A DNA stretch of 64,000 nt from Corbicula japonica (Eukaryota; Mollusca; Bivalvia; Venerida; Cyrenidae): the NCBI GenBank assembly GCA_038501625.1, contig JAZAYU010000933.1, forward strand, positions 1-64,000, given 5' to 3'. The translations under genes were made by a program, and so were the position numbers. Below, piece after piece: positions 34,441 through 47,643 of this stretch (within the stretch, counting starts at the first letter, position 1; every line of letters starts with the position of its first letter). Under the pieces are notes generated by a model. That model was not told where the DNA came from. It saw only the letters and a program-made list of their open reading frames with translations, and ran no database searches.

Positions 34441-36913
34441 ATTATCTCCGATTATGTTTAGGCCATAGTTTAATGGTAACCGTGCATAGTCTATAGGTAA
34501 ACAGACAGAATCCGTCAGCGTGCAGTCTACCAATTATGCTTATAGCTGAAGATCCCATCTCTACAAGTTTTAACTTTCCAAAAAGCTAGTCGATCATTAG
34601 CATAACCTTTTAACAAAAAGTCGACGCCAGTTTAAAATTTGAGCCAATTTGAAATTAAAGCGTGTAATTTTATAAGATGTCATACAAAAAATTTAGGGTT
34701 TAGTTCTTTAGAGAAATACAATCGACAACTCAAGTTACGGGATATTTTTATTAAATGTTGTCGAATAGTTCGAATTTATCCCGAACACAAAATGAAGCAA
34801 TGATTTGCATATCAATCAAAAACGAACTGATTCACAATTTTTATCTAAAAACTTCCAATCTGCTGAAATTATCGCAGTTTTACAATTTCACTTAAGGAAT
34901 ATTTTGAGAAATGATGCAGTTACACACAAATAGTATGTGTAACCGTTTGAACTTATGGCTAGAAAGCTGACGTGAGTAATAATACATGTATCAGCATCAT
35001 CTAAAGAATAATTGGTTTAATTGAGTTTTAAAGAGTCATTTTCCTTCGGCCTGTTCTGTGAACCCCAATATGAACTTAATCTTATCTGCCGACAATTTAT
35101 ACACTTTCTTTCAAAAAGCTGCGACCGAATTTTCTGTCTGTGCACGACGACTTTTTAAACGTCTATGACACCGCAATAACATTTTATTACACGCCAATTG
35201 CGATTTCCATTCCTTGGGTAACTTCGATCAACCTGTTGCAGGCCCGGACTACCCGGGGACCGGCGCGAACTGGCTAGCCCGACTCAGCCCTGTAAAAATT
35301 TATTTCGTCTATTATTGCCAGTTACAAGATCCGAATTCAGAATTCTTCTGCAAAATATTAAGTGTTTTGATGTTCCAAAGATTATATTCGAAACCAAAGT
35401 AAAACTTTAGCAACTAATTGATTAGTCAGGAAGCTAAGAGGTAAGCAATATTGTCAAGAAAGTACCCACGAATGCAATCTAAATTGATCTATAACGTGTG
35501 AAACTTTTCCAAGGATACCCCTGACCCGAATGTCTGCCCCGATATACACATACAATGTCACGGATCTGGATTCGGTCTTGTGTCGATACTGAAACAATAA
35601 CTGTTACATTATTTTGACAAATAAAATATACATCTCACGTAATAGCATTTCTATGTCTGCAAGCCATGCAAGCAATTCAAAACCAGCCTTTAAAGTAATT
35701 TTCCGACTGAGAAGGAATAGTTGTGAAGCTTTTTCAGAACAACTTGCAATTGCAACAAATTACTTTGGTCATTATATATTTAATTTAAACAAAAATATAT
35801 CTTCTCGAGCTTCTATCAGAGTTTCAAAGAACATGTTTTAACAAAAACCACGATATTGTCAGCATAACGTTTAAGTGAAAATAATTAATACATCAACATA
35901 CTAATATATTGTTAAATGTCTCATAACTCTCATTCTGTTTGACCTAATCTGCTGTCCCAACAAGAACTAAACTTTATGAATATTAATAATGAATACTGAC
36001 TAATTATAAGCATCGCTTGTCTGTGTACAAATACGCATCGACTGTGGAAATCAGTTCTATGCTACATCTGATAACATTCATGTTACACGTCAACTTGTAA
36101 CATAGCCTATTCATCTAGTTCGGCGATGCTTAAACAACAGCATTACTTATACACGTCCTGAATAAAATAAATTACGTCTCATGAAATATGCTTATTTACA
36201 TTAATGTCATTTGCCGGTAAACTTCTTCTTTATATATCAAGCAATCAAACATCAGCCCGCTTGTTTAAGAAAAGTTAAAAACTGCAATAAAAACATAAAT
36301 TATCTATAATCTCTACCCGATTTAACCGGTCACCTAGTTACAAATCTAATCACCACCTTGTAAAATTAGATATATTATGCTGATCACACTTTTAAGTAAC
36401 ATCGTCCCGGGGATATTAATCCAATTAATTTATAAATGGATGGCGATGGTTCATTAAACACAATGATTGGAAATGATATGACAACAAATCATTAGGTTCG
36501 TTTTCACTGTATTATATTATATAGTTCATTATTCAAAGTTTAGGCACAGCTCTCACAATGATCCTCGCTTTTAGAAATGCAAGTACTTGTAAAGATTGAA
36601 CACACAATAAAGATAACGTTGTGTGTATTTCCATTTATGTATCGTCGCTACCGGAAGCCCATATGTGCGAAGCGTAGTGTTAGTTATTTTAGGTTTTGGA
36701 GGATAGTGCAAGATACAGAGGATAGTCTCTGGCTATTTTATGTGCCCGTTGTAAAGCGGCATTATACTGGACCTCGGTTTTAAGTCCCATCCCAACGACT
36801 AATTGTTATTTTAGTTGAAGAAGTAGGGGATCAAACCAGCGATCCCTGGACTCAACTGCGTTAATGATCCGATCTTAAAGATAACCTGTTACTAATCATC
36901 ATTTTAAGGGCCT
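34441..36913. other. About 2.5 kb without a recognised feature
   Basis: A GC-richer patch near 35235-35290 breaks AT-rich sequence. Reading frames (62 to 75 codons) have no recognisable content. Confidence 0.35.
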
Positions 36914-37590
36914 GCCACACTCCTCCCAATTCTATTCATCGATAAAAAGAAAATTATCAAAATCTCAATAACGGCAAAATGTTGTTAAATGAAACTTTGC
37001 ACAAGTGTATGTTATTAATGTATCTTTATTTTACAGATGGTAAGACATATTAGAAAAGTAAAGAAAAATAGCGAGATCTAAAAATTCCCTCAACTTCTAT
37101 TTACATAAATTCACAAAAACTAAAGAACACAAAACATCATTTTAAATGCACACATGAGTAATATAATACTGACAACAATTTATTGTGTCCTCATGATTTA
37201 CTTATGTAAAATTTACGAGTTATTAGTAAAAGTGTGTTTGACCTTCAATTTCCTGGTCGCGTAAACGGATGACAATCACTGATTTCTCTTTAAATAGTTG
37301 AACGTTTTTTACAAAGTACACAACATTTTCTTGTCAGTATCATTGCGCTCACGAGGGAATTTAAAATTATGTTCTGCATTGCCTAGTTTTTGTGAATTTA
37401 TGTAAATAGAATTCAAGGAATTTTTAGGTCTAGCTTTGTTTCTTTACTTTTCTAAGTTGTCTTACTGTATGCAAAATAAAGATACATTAGTAACCTTCAT
37501 TTATGCAAAGTTTCATTGAATGGCATTTTGCCATTACTGAGATTTGATGATTTTTATTTTATCGATGAATAGGATTGGGAGGACTGTGGT
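36914..37590. repeat. Large inverted repeat, ~210 bp arms
   Basis: The left arm (about 36914-37127) and right arm (about 37375-37590) are inverted copies. Outer pairs are CCACACTCCTCCCAAT with ATTGGGAGGACTGTGG; inner pairs are TTTACATAAATTCACAAAAA with TTTTTGTGAATTTATGTAAA. The arms differ by scattered substitutions and short indels. The ~250 bp centre has no frame. It is either a foldback transposon or an inverted duplication. Confidence 0.85.
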
Positions 37591-39630
37591 AATCCGTTAA
37601 TTGACATTAGATAAATACAATAAACAAAATCGAATTCGTATTTCTCAGACAGCTTAATTGTGCAATCAAAGCACAATAACAAAAAGTGCTATTAACACCA
37701 TGCGGTCATTAATTTGCATATGTTAATCCCCTGTCCCGCGCAGCAAATTGATGCCTGTCATCAGCGAAGCCTTAACTTGAGGCGACACAAAAATGTTTGG
37801 AGCGACGAGACTGAAATATAACGGCGGCTAGTCGAAATATTGGGGCGACGGCCGCCGCCCCTGCCGCCCCATTTACTACGCCTATGCCCATTAATAAAAG
37901 GTAAAGTGTTTGTTTATTATAGTGTCACCCCTATTGAATTATATACAGTATGTACTAAGTGTTGACTATATAAGCGTTATTCTTACAACATTTACCCAAT
38001 ATGAACCACAGAAATTTATCATTCATGAAAACCAAAAATGCAGAATTAAAAAACGCAGAACATTTTGCATCCAATTTTGTGGGCAAAACGCAGAAATTTA
38101 TGACCGCAGAAACAACCCGCTATACGGTATTTTTTCATGCTTGAAAGCAACACCTTTGTTCAACTTTATGCATAATTATTGTTTTCAATATGCGTGAATC
38201 TACACAATGCAAGATCGCGAAAAAAAAGTTTTGTTCTTTGGCGATCTGGGATCTTGGTTTCGAGTTTTCGTGGTCTTGCTGAAATCAGGGACCGAAAACA
38301 ACGATGCGAGATTGCGAAAGTATGGTGCAATTGCGCGATATTAAAATTTCGTCCTCTCATCGTAAATTCGCAACCTCGCATCGTGTTTTCGCGTGTTCGT
38401 GGTCTCGCTCAAGAGAGGTTGATAGGGCGACTAAGCGATGGCCCCTAACGGAACACCATAGCATAATGTTCAACAAAATTAAGGGTCAACTGTAAAATTT
38501 CGTACTCCACAACTGTACGTGTGTTCATATAACGATAGTTTAAATAATATCTTGAACCTTTCAGGTTCATTCCAATTAAAGTTTAAGATGTGATTCAAGT
38601 AAAATTACCTTTGTTTTTAATTTTTGGAACAAATTTTTATAAAATGTCACTAGCTTAAGTTGAGTTACATAGATTTTGTGTGACCCTTACTTATTTTTGT
38701 TACTTGTAGTTGACATGGTGACCTTGTTTTCCTAATTCCATCCACAACCAAAGGTCTGTGAAAAAGTGATCTAACAAAAATAGAAGATTAACGAAAACAA
38801 AACGGAAAGAATAAACGGCAACTGTAACATCGTACGAAATCATCCAGCAGGAACGAAAAGAAAACCGTAAACGTGTTTCATTATGCGCTAACAAATCTGT
38901 ATTCCTAAATATGGCATATATAGCTATGATTTTTCATCCAAATGAAGTTTTGTAAAATATTACATTTTCAAGGTAAATTCCGAGTTAAATTTATATGTTA
39001 AAACAAATATTTGGGAGATGTTTTAGAAAATATTATTGCTAGAGCTATGAATCTCACCACATATGATGTTGAACACGGTAGGTACCCGGATAATGGAGCT
39101 AGCGGATAACGAAAGATTGTGAGTATAAATATAACAGATCGGCAGAGGAAAGGAAAGTTCATAATGTTAGTTTTTGTGTGAATTTCGTGTTGTTGCGATC
39201 GCATTCATAAATTTTTGCGGTAGATAAAAATCAAGGGATGTCATACCATTACCCCGATATATTAGGAATTTGCCGCCAGATAGTGAAAAACAGGAATATG
39301 ATTACACAACATTCCTGATTTATGCCGGAAACATCAAAATCACCCTAGTCGCTTTCAAATCGTTCTCAGTCTTACGAATACACCATCTGGAATGTCAACA
39401 ATTCTTTGTCTAATAACTTTACTGATGTGACCATGTTTTGACAGCTAATTTTACAGCACCTAACCCATCCAAGATTCCATACCAACGTTTAGATCAGGGT
39501 TTAAAGAGGAAACAAACTTGTATTGTCTAGAGTGTGAAGTGTTTTCAATATTTGACCAAGTGGCCAAATCAACTTTATCTTGGACTCCATGAAGATGATC
39601 ATTCTCACCCATTTTATAAATAGGGCATAT
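37591..39630. other. Intergenic, two GC-richer repeat-like patches
   Basis: 37755-37885 has GGCGACGGCCGCCGCCCC and related runs. 38210-38440 carries many GCGA/TCGC motifs (CGCGAAAA, GATGCGAGATTGCGAAA), a composition often seen in mollusc repeats. No gene is supported. Confidence 0.4.
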
Positions 39631-39639
39631 GGAATACAG

Positions 39640-39745
39640 CCTCCAGAGTACGAACAAGATTTTTTTAAATATATATACCTACCTATGTATTACCAACAGC
39701 ACACATTAACATATTCACAAGGCAAACCGAGGTACTTTAGATCTT
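39640..39745. repeat. Solo unit related to the 33.5-34.4 kb array
   Basis: Ordered matches to that array: TACCTACCTATGTATTACCAACAGCACACATTA-type sequence, then ATATTCACAAGGCAAACCGAGGTACTT. Diverged. Confidence 0.45.
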
Positions 39746-40119
39746 TTATTACCAAGATTACAATGTGTGCATGATTACTGAGGTACATAATAACAACAAT
39801 TTTATTTTAGAATTAAGTTTTATTAAATACAACAGAACAAATGAGTACTATATATGAGACACCAGTAACAAAAATAACAAAGCATCATAAAATGCAGAAT
39901 ACGTATACAAATACAATTTTTAAACTCTCATTTAACATAAAATATATTTCATGATTAAAGATCATAGAACCCCAGTATGATGATTAAAAACTGAAGATAC
40001 TACATGTAACTATAGTTTTATCCATATTTACTTAGAAAACTGTCAAAAGTCCAGCCATGAAATTCTTGTTGAGTAATTTAAACATATTTCCAAGTATTTT
40101 ATACATAATCAATAAACTA

Positions 40120-40165
40120 CAGATTTGTCTATAGGACACAAGATGCCCCCACTCTCAGTTGATTT
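40120..40165 (+). repeat. Solo left arm of a pearl-like element
   Basis: TGTCTATAGGACACAAGATGCCCCC matches the left arm at 32465-32490 in order and spacing; no core repeats follow. Confidence 0.45.
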
Positions 40166-40337
40166 GTCAAAAAAGCCAATATTGTGAAGGCAGAAACAAG
40201 GGAAATTAGCTTGAGAAGTTAAATACTGTGAATGGAAATTATCAAGGCAGAGTTATTTAATATTATTACCTGATACCTTATATAAATGTAATTTAGTATT
40301 TCTTTCTGTTATCTGAAATTCTTAAAATGTCCACATT

Positions 40338-40485
40338 CGCGAACTGTTGACTGGTCATTAGTTTCGACTGTTTCCCTCCCGTGCTGTGACGTCATAGAGG
40401 GTTCCACCTTTGAGCGAGCGGTTTGTTGAGCGAACTGTTGACCGGTCAATAGTTTTGACTATACCCTCGCGTGCTCTAAAGTCAT
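40338..40485. repeat. ~93 bp direct duplication
   Basis: GCGAACTGTTGAC(T/C)GGTCA followed by TAGTTT(C/T)GACT occurs near 40338 and again near 40431. Confidence 0.7.
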
Positions 40486-41159
40486 TGATCAGGTAATAAA
40501 ACAGTTATTTCATATGTGATCTGGGAACAGTCAAACAGTTGTCCCTCGGTGTCCACAGATTAACTGTTCTCAAATCCATATGAAATTATTGTATACTGTT
40601 GTTGTGCTAAACATCAAGTTAAATCATCTTTTCATTGTTAAGAATAACTACTGTCTAAGGATAAAGAATAATTTATACCTCAAAATTTCCATAGAAAAAT
40701 TAACAAAGTAAATTTAAACCAAGGGAGATAATCATATCAGAGTTACCCCACACTTACATACTAATACCAGTACACATAATGGTCAACAAATTTAGTTAGT
40801 TTCATGACTTCTGCAAATATAGGTTAGTAGTTATGTGCAACACAACATAACATGATGATTGTATTGTACTGAAATACACAGGGGCAATAACTCTGGTTCA
40901 AGATTCAATAGTTTATTGTGATGTATGCCTCCGGCTCATCAAAATAGAACATATATAATTTGACCCAGTCTCTGACAAAAAGACCCTTAATGTACATTCT
41001 TAACTTTGTTGGGTGCTTAGTCCCCACTTTCCTTGTTTTCATCAAATGTTTGCTAATTTAAAGTACTGTTAAAAATGTTTCTTTTAATGAGAAGTTAGCA
41101 AGTTCCATTTTCAACATACAAATAATTTAAGAATTACTAGACAGTGCATTGTGTGCAGG

Positions 41160-41475
41160 CCTTGGGTGCAAGTCTTGAAAAAGTTGCCCCATAAAGTATG
41201 TGGCAACTTTTTCAAGGCCTGCACACAATTTGTAGAAAATCTGAAGACTGCCAAGATTCAGAGAATTGCAAGTACCTCATTATGTGTGTGTCTAACATAA
41301 TTATATTTGGGCATTGTGTGTTACATGTCACGTACCTCACAATGTATGTACTTTTATAATGTGTGTTGTGCTTACAGATGACATCTGTGCTGTAGAGACC
41401 ACAAGACTCAACAGTGACCGCGATCATGTTAACAATATCACAGAGGATGAAATGTCTGCTCCTACAGATCTCTTA
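41160..41475 (+). repeat. Inverted, diverged solo copy of the 509 bp array unit, with exon remnant
   Basis: This copy lies opposite to the main array. It keeps the splice acceptor (GTGCTTACAG ending at 41377) and exon homology 41378-41475, but homology stops at CTCTTA before the donor. Its exon differs at several residues (N2I, D/A17V, D18N, V20I, K24E, L25M). A 15 bp perfect hairpin (CTTGAAAAAGTTGCC / GGCAACTTTTTCAAG) lies at 41175-41216. Confidence 0.8.
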
Positions 41476-43205
41476 ATGTGGCACAAGGATCATTATGTCA
41501 AGGGACTGGCTCAATTATTAAAGCTACCTGGATCACATTTGCACATTTTTTTACAAACAAGTACTGGTATATGAAGCATTGTTGCAACTTACCGAGGTAC
41601 AAAAGTATGCCTATACACAACTGACAAATTACAAGCAGACAGAGAACATTGGCATACAAGTTAGAACAAACAGTTACGATGTCTGACCATTCATACAATG
41701 CTAGTCAGTTTTTGCTTCAGGAAAGGGATTTTATAAAGAAGCAAAATTTTAATGAGAAGGGATGTATCAAGTTCCTGTTCCCATCTGTTCAATACTTTTG
41801 CATATCTGGCATGGAAATAAGTAAATTTTCCCATATTAATGGCTGTCCCTCAAATACCTTGCATACCCGGCAATAAAAATTTGTCATGGAAACAAAAAAC
41901 AATCATGGATTTAAAAAGACAACCTTTAAACCCTCGGTGTGATCCTGACCTTTCTGTGGTCTTGGTTCTTACATCCAACACTAGATGGTATTTACATTTT
42001 ATTGTTTATGTCTGGATGAAATCTTTACATGAGTTGCAAAGTTATGCTAATGAAACTAGAAATTTTCAAACATTTTGAACTTAAGAATGACATTGAGCTT
42101 TGACCAGTAGAAGCAACACTTCATTTCATTGAAGAGCATACTTTTTGTGCTGTTTTGCCTTATTTAAAAGTACCTTGATTTGTTGCAGAATAATGCACCA
42201 GAAACAAGATTTTTGGCAAATTGTTACAGTATAAACTTGACCTTTAATATATTACCATATTTCTTGGAATCAACAATCTGTCTTCTTAAGGTGAATAAAT
42301 GTCAAGTTTGGTTGAAATCCCTCGAGTTGTTGCTAAGATATGCTTATGAAACAACATCTTTGATGTGGACATCCAGACAGAAGGATGACAATATGTTCAA
42401 TGTATGTTCCTGACCATTCAGAATAAAGGACATAAAAAGTTTACTCCTCAACGCTATTATTTTGTACATACAGAAGACAAATATATTTAAAAATGTTACA
42501 AAAATGAATTTTTTTATCCTTGTCACCATACAAGTATTGTCAGCTTTTGTCCACAAACAAATAGTAACATTTAAAAGGACTTTTAAGTCAATAGAATTAA
42601 CGAAATGTTCAACACAGTAGAAAAGTGTTTTCACTCTAGTTGTCAGCTAATTTCATTGTTTTTCTCTTTTCCAATATATCCAGTTATGGATCGTGTTCTT
42701 GATCTTCTGCCAAGTAAGACCTTTCAGAATTGGATACTTGTTGATTGCCTTTTCACAGTCTTACCGCCGAAGCTCTGGCCTCAATGCAACATTGGATTGA
42801 AACTGTTTTCTCAAAAGATTGCTTTGTTCTTCAATGATTTTTTGCACATTCTGAAAATGATGTATGTTGAATTAACATTCAAAATTGATTTGAGGTAATT
42901 AAAAAAGCATGTGTTGCCGGCTGCTGCATTGACACTAATACATTTTTTCTTAGCCTAAAAAAGACCCTTAATTTGCAATAAATTCTTAGTTGGGTTACAA
43001 AACCTTGTAAAAATTAAAAGGCTTCATTGCTAAGACAACTCCTCTGAAATGCTCCTTTGATCCACTAACAACTGTATATAACAACAAAAAAAACTCTTCC
43101 AAAGTATGGCAAAGAGATCCATTAGTGTCTGCCATGCTGTACTTGCAAAAACATAAATCTGAGGTTATGGCATAACTAGTCACTTGATACTGACCCTGTC
43201 TCTTT
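41476..43205. other. Intergenic or intronic, no feature supported
   Basis: Several short plus-strand frames occur (41649-41876, 42180-42413, 42605-42898). None has a recognisable motif or a convincing pair of splice sites. Confidence 0.35.
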
Positions 43206-43303
43206 CTACTCTGAACTGTTCTGTTTAAGTTGAAAATGCAACTTCCTAAATTTGCTTTTTGGTGGACCATCTGAATTCTTAGGGTGTGAAACAACTCTTG
43301 GGC
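43206..43303 (-). CDS. Candidate terminal exon of the tandem-exon gene
   Basis: On the minus strand an acceptor (ATATTTCAG, ending at 43304) opens a frame that enters in phase 1 with GC, then reads PRVVSHPKNSDGPPKSKFRK and on to a stop at 43206. The 31-residue tail is basic and proline-rich, unlike the surrounding AT-driven chance frames. Its entry phase matches the phase 1 exit of every exon in the upstream array (A joined to GC gives Ser). It lies 1.1 kb downstream of the last array exon. The joining is inferred, and no poly(A) signal was identified below it. Confidence 0.45.
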
Positions 43304-44124
43304 CTGAAATATGAATATGGTTTATGTTATACACAGTTAACAAAATATCATTGCTTACACAAACTGTACTGTCCAAAATTAAAACAAGATATTTAAAGTA
43401 GATACAACAATAGTCATGATAGACATGGCAAATTCCCCTGTCAAAGCAATCCACAGATGGAACAATAGTAATCTTATTTGAAAGAGTGACTGAAGTATTT
43501 GAGAGGAAGTTCTGAAACAGTAATGCGCTTTTGCGTTGTGAAGAGTATAACTCCAAAACATCTCTAACACTCTGTGGAATATCAAGTCAATCCCTTAATT
43601 AGTGTTAGTGTTATGGGACAAACTTAAAAAAAAACAGAGGGAGATATTAACAAAAAATTGCACAGTTCTGCTCCAGAAAGAATTATAAATTGAAATAAAC
43701 CAAGATTATATAAAATGGTTCCAGCTAGAGTAACATGTATGGTTCTCAAACACTGCACATCATCTCAATGCCCTCCAACATTGTGTTGAATATCAACTAG
43801 ATCTTGAATAGTTTTTGGGTAACACTGCTGACAAGCATAGGAAATTATAAAATATTGGGAACCGGTAAAGTTATGGTTCTTGGACATAGCACTGCCTCCG
43901 AATCTCCTCTAACATTGCATGGAATATCAACTAAATCCCTGGAATAGTTTTAGGGCAGGCCATTGTCTAATGTTTGATAACTTAAGGTCTTTCCCATTCA
44001 CCATATAATATTGCAAACTATTTATTGCATGTATTGCATGTTATTATATGTATAGTTATGTTAACAAATATGTTTAAAAATATAACTTAAAAGTTTAGAG
44101 TTAGGCCTGTATTCCATAGCTGTG

Positions 44125-44280
44125 ATGTGCGATTTTTCCCTCACCAAAGTTATGGTTTGGTATATTCCATACCTCCGTGTCCGTTCCACGTCTCGAACAC
44201 AAACACGGACGAGGAACGGACATGGAGGTGTGGAATATATCCAACAATATCTTTGGTAAGTGAAAGATTGCTGACACGGA
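44125..44280. repeat. Foldback hairpin, ~64 bp arms
   Basis: Arms 44125-44188 and 44215-44280 pair imperfectly: TATATTCCA(T/C)ACCTCC(G/A)TGTCCGTTCC on one side and its complement on the other. It sits at the left border of the 509 bp array. Confidence 0.75.
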
Positions 44281-44425
44281 CGCAGACACGGATCACGCTT
44301 ACACTAAAGCTAAATGCATTGGGTGGCATTTCACTTTACGTCACTGCCAATCAACAGACACAGTCAAACCAAATTACCAGTTTTCACTGATTACATCCAG
44401 CATCAATCATAACAGATATACTTAC

Positions 44426-44542
44426 TACTGGTGCCTGGCTGTTCTAAGAGATCTGTAGGAGCAGACAGCTTATCCTCTGTGACATTATCATCATGATCGC
44501 GGTCACTGTTGAGTCTTGTGGTCTCTACAGCACAGTTGTCAT
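44426..44542 (-). CDS. Array exon 10 (last in transcript order)
   Basis: 117 nt, phase 1 in and phase 1 out. The acceptor CTTACAG lies before 44542 and the donor GTAAGT after 44426. Residues run DNCAVETTRLNSDRDHDDNV, then TEDKLSAPTDLLEQPGTS, 38 whole codons plus a split codon. Acidic, soluble and not membrane-spanning; no known domain recognised. Consensus sequence. Confidence 0.6.
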
Positions 44543-44938
44543 CTGTAAGCACAACACACATTATAAAAGTACATACATTGTGAGGTACGTGACATGTAAC
44601 ACACAATGCCCAAATATAATTATGTTAGACACACACATAATGAGGTACTTGCAATATCCGAATCTTATTATATTGGCAGTCTTCAGAATTTCTACAAATT
44701 TTGTGCAGGCCTTGAAAAAGTTGCCCCATACTTAATGATGTTGTTTTTTTCATTTCTGACACTCTGGGATATTTAAATTCAACACATTAGTTTTGAAAAT
44801 TGAATACAGCTTGCGCTTATGCTAAATGGAATGGGTGGCATTTCACTTTATATCACTGCCAATCAACAGACACAGTCAAACCAAATTACCAAGTTTTAAC
44901 TGATTACATCCAGCATCAATCATTACAGATAGACTTAC

Positions 44939-45055
44939 TACTGGTGCCTGGCTGTTCTAAGAGATCTGTAGGAGCAGACAGTTTAACCTCTGTGACATTA
45001 TCAGCATGATCGCGGTCACTGTTGAGTCTTGTGGTCTCTACAGCACAGTTGTCAT
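44939..45055 (-). CDS. Array exon 9
   Basis: Same 117-nt phase 1-1 exon with intact AG and GTAAGT. Differences from consensus: Ala at repeat position 17, and Val instead of Asp at position 23. Confidence 0.6.
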
Positions 45056-45446
45056 CTGTAAGCACAACACAAATTATAAAAGTACATACATTGTGAGGTA
45101 CGTTACATGTAACACACAATGCCCAAAAATAATAATGTTAGACACACACATAATGAGGTACTTGCAATATCCGAATCTTGAAATACTGGCAGTCTTCCGA
45201 TTTTCAACAAATTGTGTGCAGGCCTTGAAAAAGTTCCCCCATATTTAATGAATTTTTTCATTTCTGACTCTCTGGGATATTTCAATTCAACACCTTATTT
45301 TTGAAAATTGAATACTGCTTGCGCTGATGCTAAATCGTTTGGCTGGCATTTCACTTTATATCACTGCCAATCAACAGACACAGTCAAGCCAAATTACCAA
45401 GTTTTAACTGATTACATCCAGCATCAATCATAACAGATATACTTAC

Positions 45447-45563
45447 TACTGGTGCCTGGCTGTTCTAAGAGATCTGTAGGAGCAGACAGCTTATCCTCTG
45501 TGACATTATCATCATGATCGCGGTCACTGTTGAGTCTTGTGGTCTCTACAGCACAGTTGTCAT
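45447..45563 (-). CDS. Array exon 8
   Basis: Consensus residues with Asp17; splice sites intact. The intron upstream of it (45564-48655) is enlarged by the two insertions at 45904-48604. Confidence 0.6.
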
Positions 45564-45903
45564 CTGTAAGCACAACACACATTATAAAAGTACATACATT
45601 GTGAGGTACGTGACATGTAACACACAATACCCAAATATAATTATGTTAGACACACACATAATGAGGTACTTGCAATTATCGGAATCTTGAAATATTGGAA
45701 GTCTTCACATTTTCTACAAGTTTTGTTCAGGCCTTGAAAAAGTTGCCCGATACTGTTGGTTTTTTTTTCATTTCTGACCCTCTGAGATATTTCAATTCAA
45801 CACATTAGTTTTGAAAATGAAATACAGCTTACACTAATGCTAAATGGAGTGGGTGGCATTTCACTCTACGTCACTGCCAATCAACAGACACAGTCAAACC
45901 AAA

Positions 45904-47640
45904 CAAGAGGTGTTTGTCAAACACAAATGCCCCCCCTGACGTGCAAGTGATATCTATTAGCATTGAATTTAAATTTTTGGAAATTTAGAGACTTTTGTAA
46001 GCTTTAGCAATGAAAGGTACCAGTCATGAAAGCAATTTACAAGACGGTGGAACTCCTATATATCAACAAAGTCAAAAATCTATTTTTAGCTGTTGTGACC
46101 TAATTAGGCAGCGGACCGGAACCATTTATATAACTTTTGAAGAGACTCATCCAATGATCAATTGTGTCAAGTTTGGTTGAAATTGGGTTAGCGGTTTGGG
46201 TGGAGATGTTGTTTAAAGACTGACAAAGTCAAAAATCTATTTTTAGCTGACGCGACCTAATTAGGCAGCGGACCGGAACCATTTATATAACTTTTGAAGA
46301 GACTCATCAAATGATCATTTGTGTGAAGTTTCATCAAAATTGACCCAGTAATATAGGAGGAGATGTCGTTCAAAGATTGACAAAGTCAAAAATCTATTTT
46401 TAGCTGTCATGACCTAATTAGGCAGCGGACCGGAACCATTTATATAACTTTTGAAGAGACACATCCAACAATCGTTTAATATGAGGTCTGTATCACAAAG
46501 CGTTGTCTAGTTATTGATCGGACAACGTTTTTGTATGCAAAGGCCACTGTGACCTTGACCTTTGACCTACTGATCCTAAAATCAATAGGGTTCTTCTATT
46601 GGTCATGACCAACCTCCACACCAAATATGAGGACTGTATCACAAAGCGTTGTCTAGTTATTGATCGGACAAGGTTTTTGTGGTCAAGGCCACTGTGACAT
46701 TGACCTTTGACCTACTGACCCCAAAATCAATAGGGGTCTTCTACTGGTCATGACCAACCTCCACACCAAATATGAGGACTGTATCACAAAGCGTTGTCTA
46801 GTTATTGATCGGACAATGTTTTTGTGGTCAAGGCCACTGTGACCTTGACCTTTGACCTACTGACCCCAAAATCAATAGGGGTCTTCTACTGGTCATGACC
46901 AACCTCCACACCAAATATGAGGACTGTATCACAAAGCGTTGTCTAGTTATTGATCGGACAAGGTTTTTGTGGTCAAGGCCACTGTGACCTTGACCTTTGA
47001 CCTACTGACCCCAAAATCAATAGGGGTCTTCTACTGGTCATGACCAACCTCCACACCAAATATGAGGACTGTATCACAAAGCGTTGTCTAGTTATTGATC
47101 GACAAGGTTTTTGTGGTCAAGGCCACTGTGACCTTGACCTTTGACCTACTGACCCCAAAATCAATAGGGGTCTTCTACTGGTCATGACCAACCTCCACAC
47201 CAAATATGAGGACTGTATCACAAAGCGTTGTCTAGTTATTGATCGGACAAGGTTTTTGTGGTCAAGGCCACTGTGACCTTGACCTTTGACCTACTGACCC
47301 CAAAATCAATAGGGTTCTTCTACTGGTCATGACCAACCTCCACACCAAATATGAGGACTGTATCACAAAGCGTTGTCTAGTTATTGATCGGACAAGGTTT
47401 TTGTGGTCAAGGCCACTGTGACCTTGACCTTTGACCTACTGACCCCAAAATCAATAGGGGTCTTCTACTGGTCATGACCAACCTCCACACCAAATATAAG
47501 GACTGTATCACAAAGCGTTGTCTAGTTATTGATCGGACAAGATGTGGTCTACGGACCGACATACCGACCGACATACCGACCGACCGACCGACCGACATGT
47601 GCAAAGCAATATACCCCCGCTTCTTCGAAGGGGGGCATAA
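45904..47640 (+). mobile_element. Pearl/HINE-like element, 1,737 bp, inserted without duplication
   Basis: The left arm CAAGAGGTGTTTGTCAAACA is followed by three 157 bp repeats (near 46071, 46228, 46385) and eight 145 bp repeats (TATCACAAAGCGTTG at 46491 to 47506). An (ACCG)n tract follows (47555-47595), then a terminal hairpin (CCCCCGCTTC / GAAGGGGGG) followed by CATAA. Flanks join perfectly as ACCAAA and TTACCAG, the array sequence, with no target duplication. Insertion between A and T fits a Helitron-type mechanism; the terminus lacks the classical CTRR. Confidence 0.8.
46480..47545 (+). repeat. 145 bp satellite-like core, eight copies
   Basis: Near-identical units containing GTTGTCTAGTTATTGATCGG, GTGACCTTGACCTTTGACCT and GGTCATGACCAACCTCCACA. 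Period 145 bp, once 144 and once 146. Confidence 0.95.
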
Positions 47641-47643
47641 TTA

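Noticed and set aside
46480..47545. Regularly spaced direct repeats resembling a CRISPR-like array
   Set aside because: Units are contiguous 145 bp satellite repeats without variable spacers, in a eukaryotic transposon.
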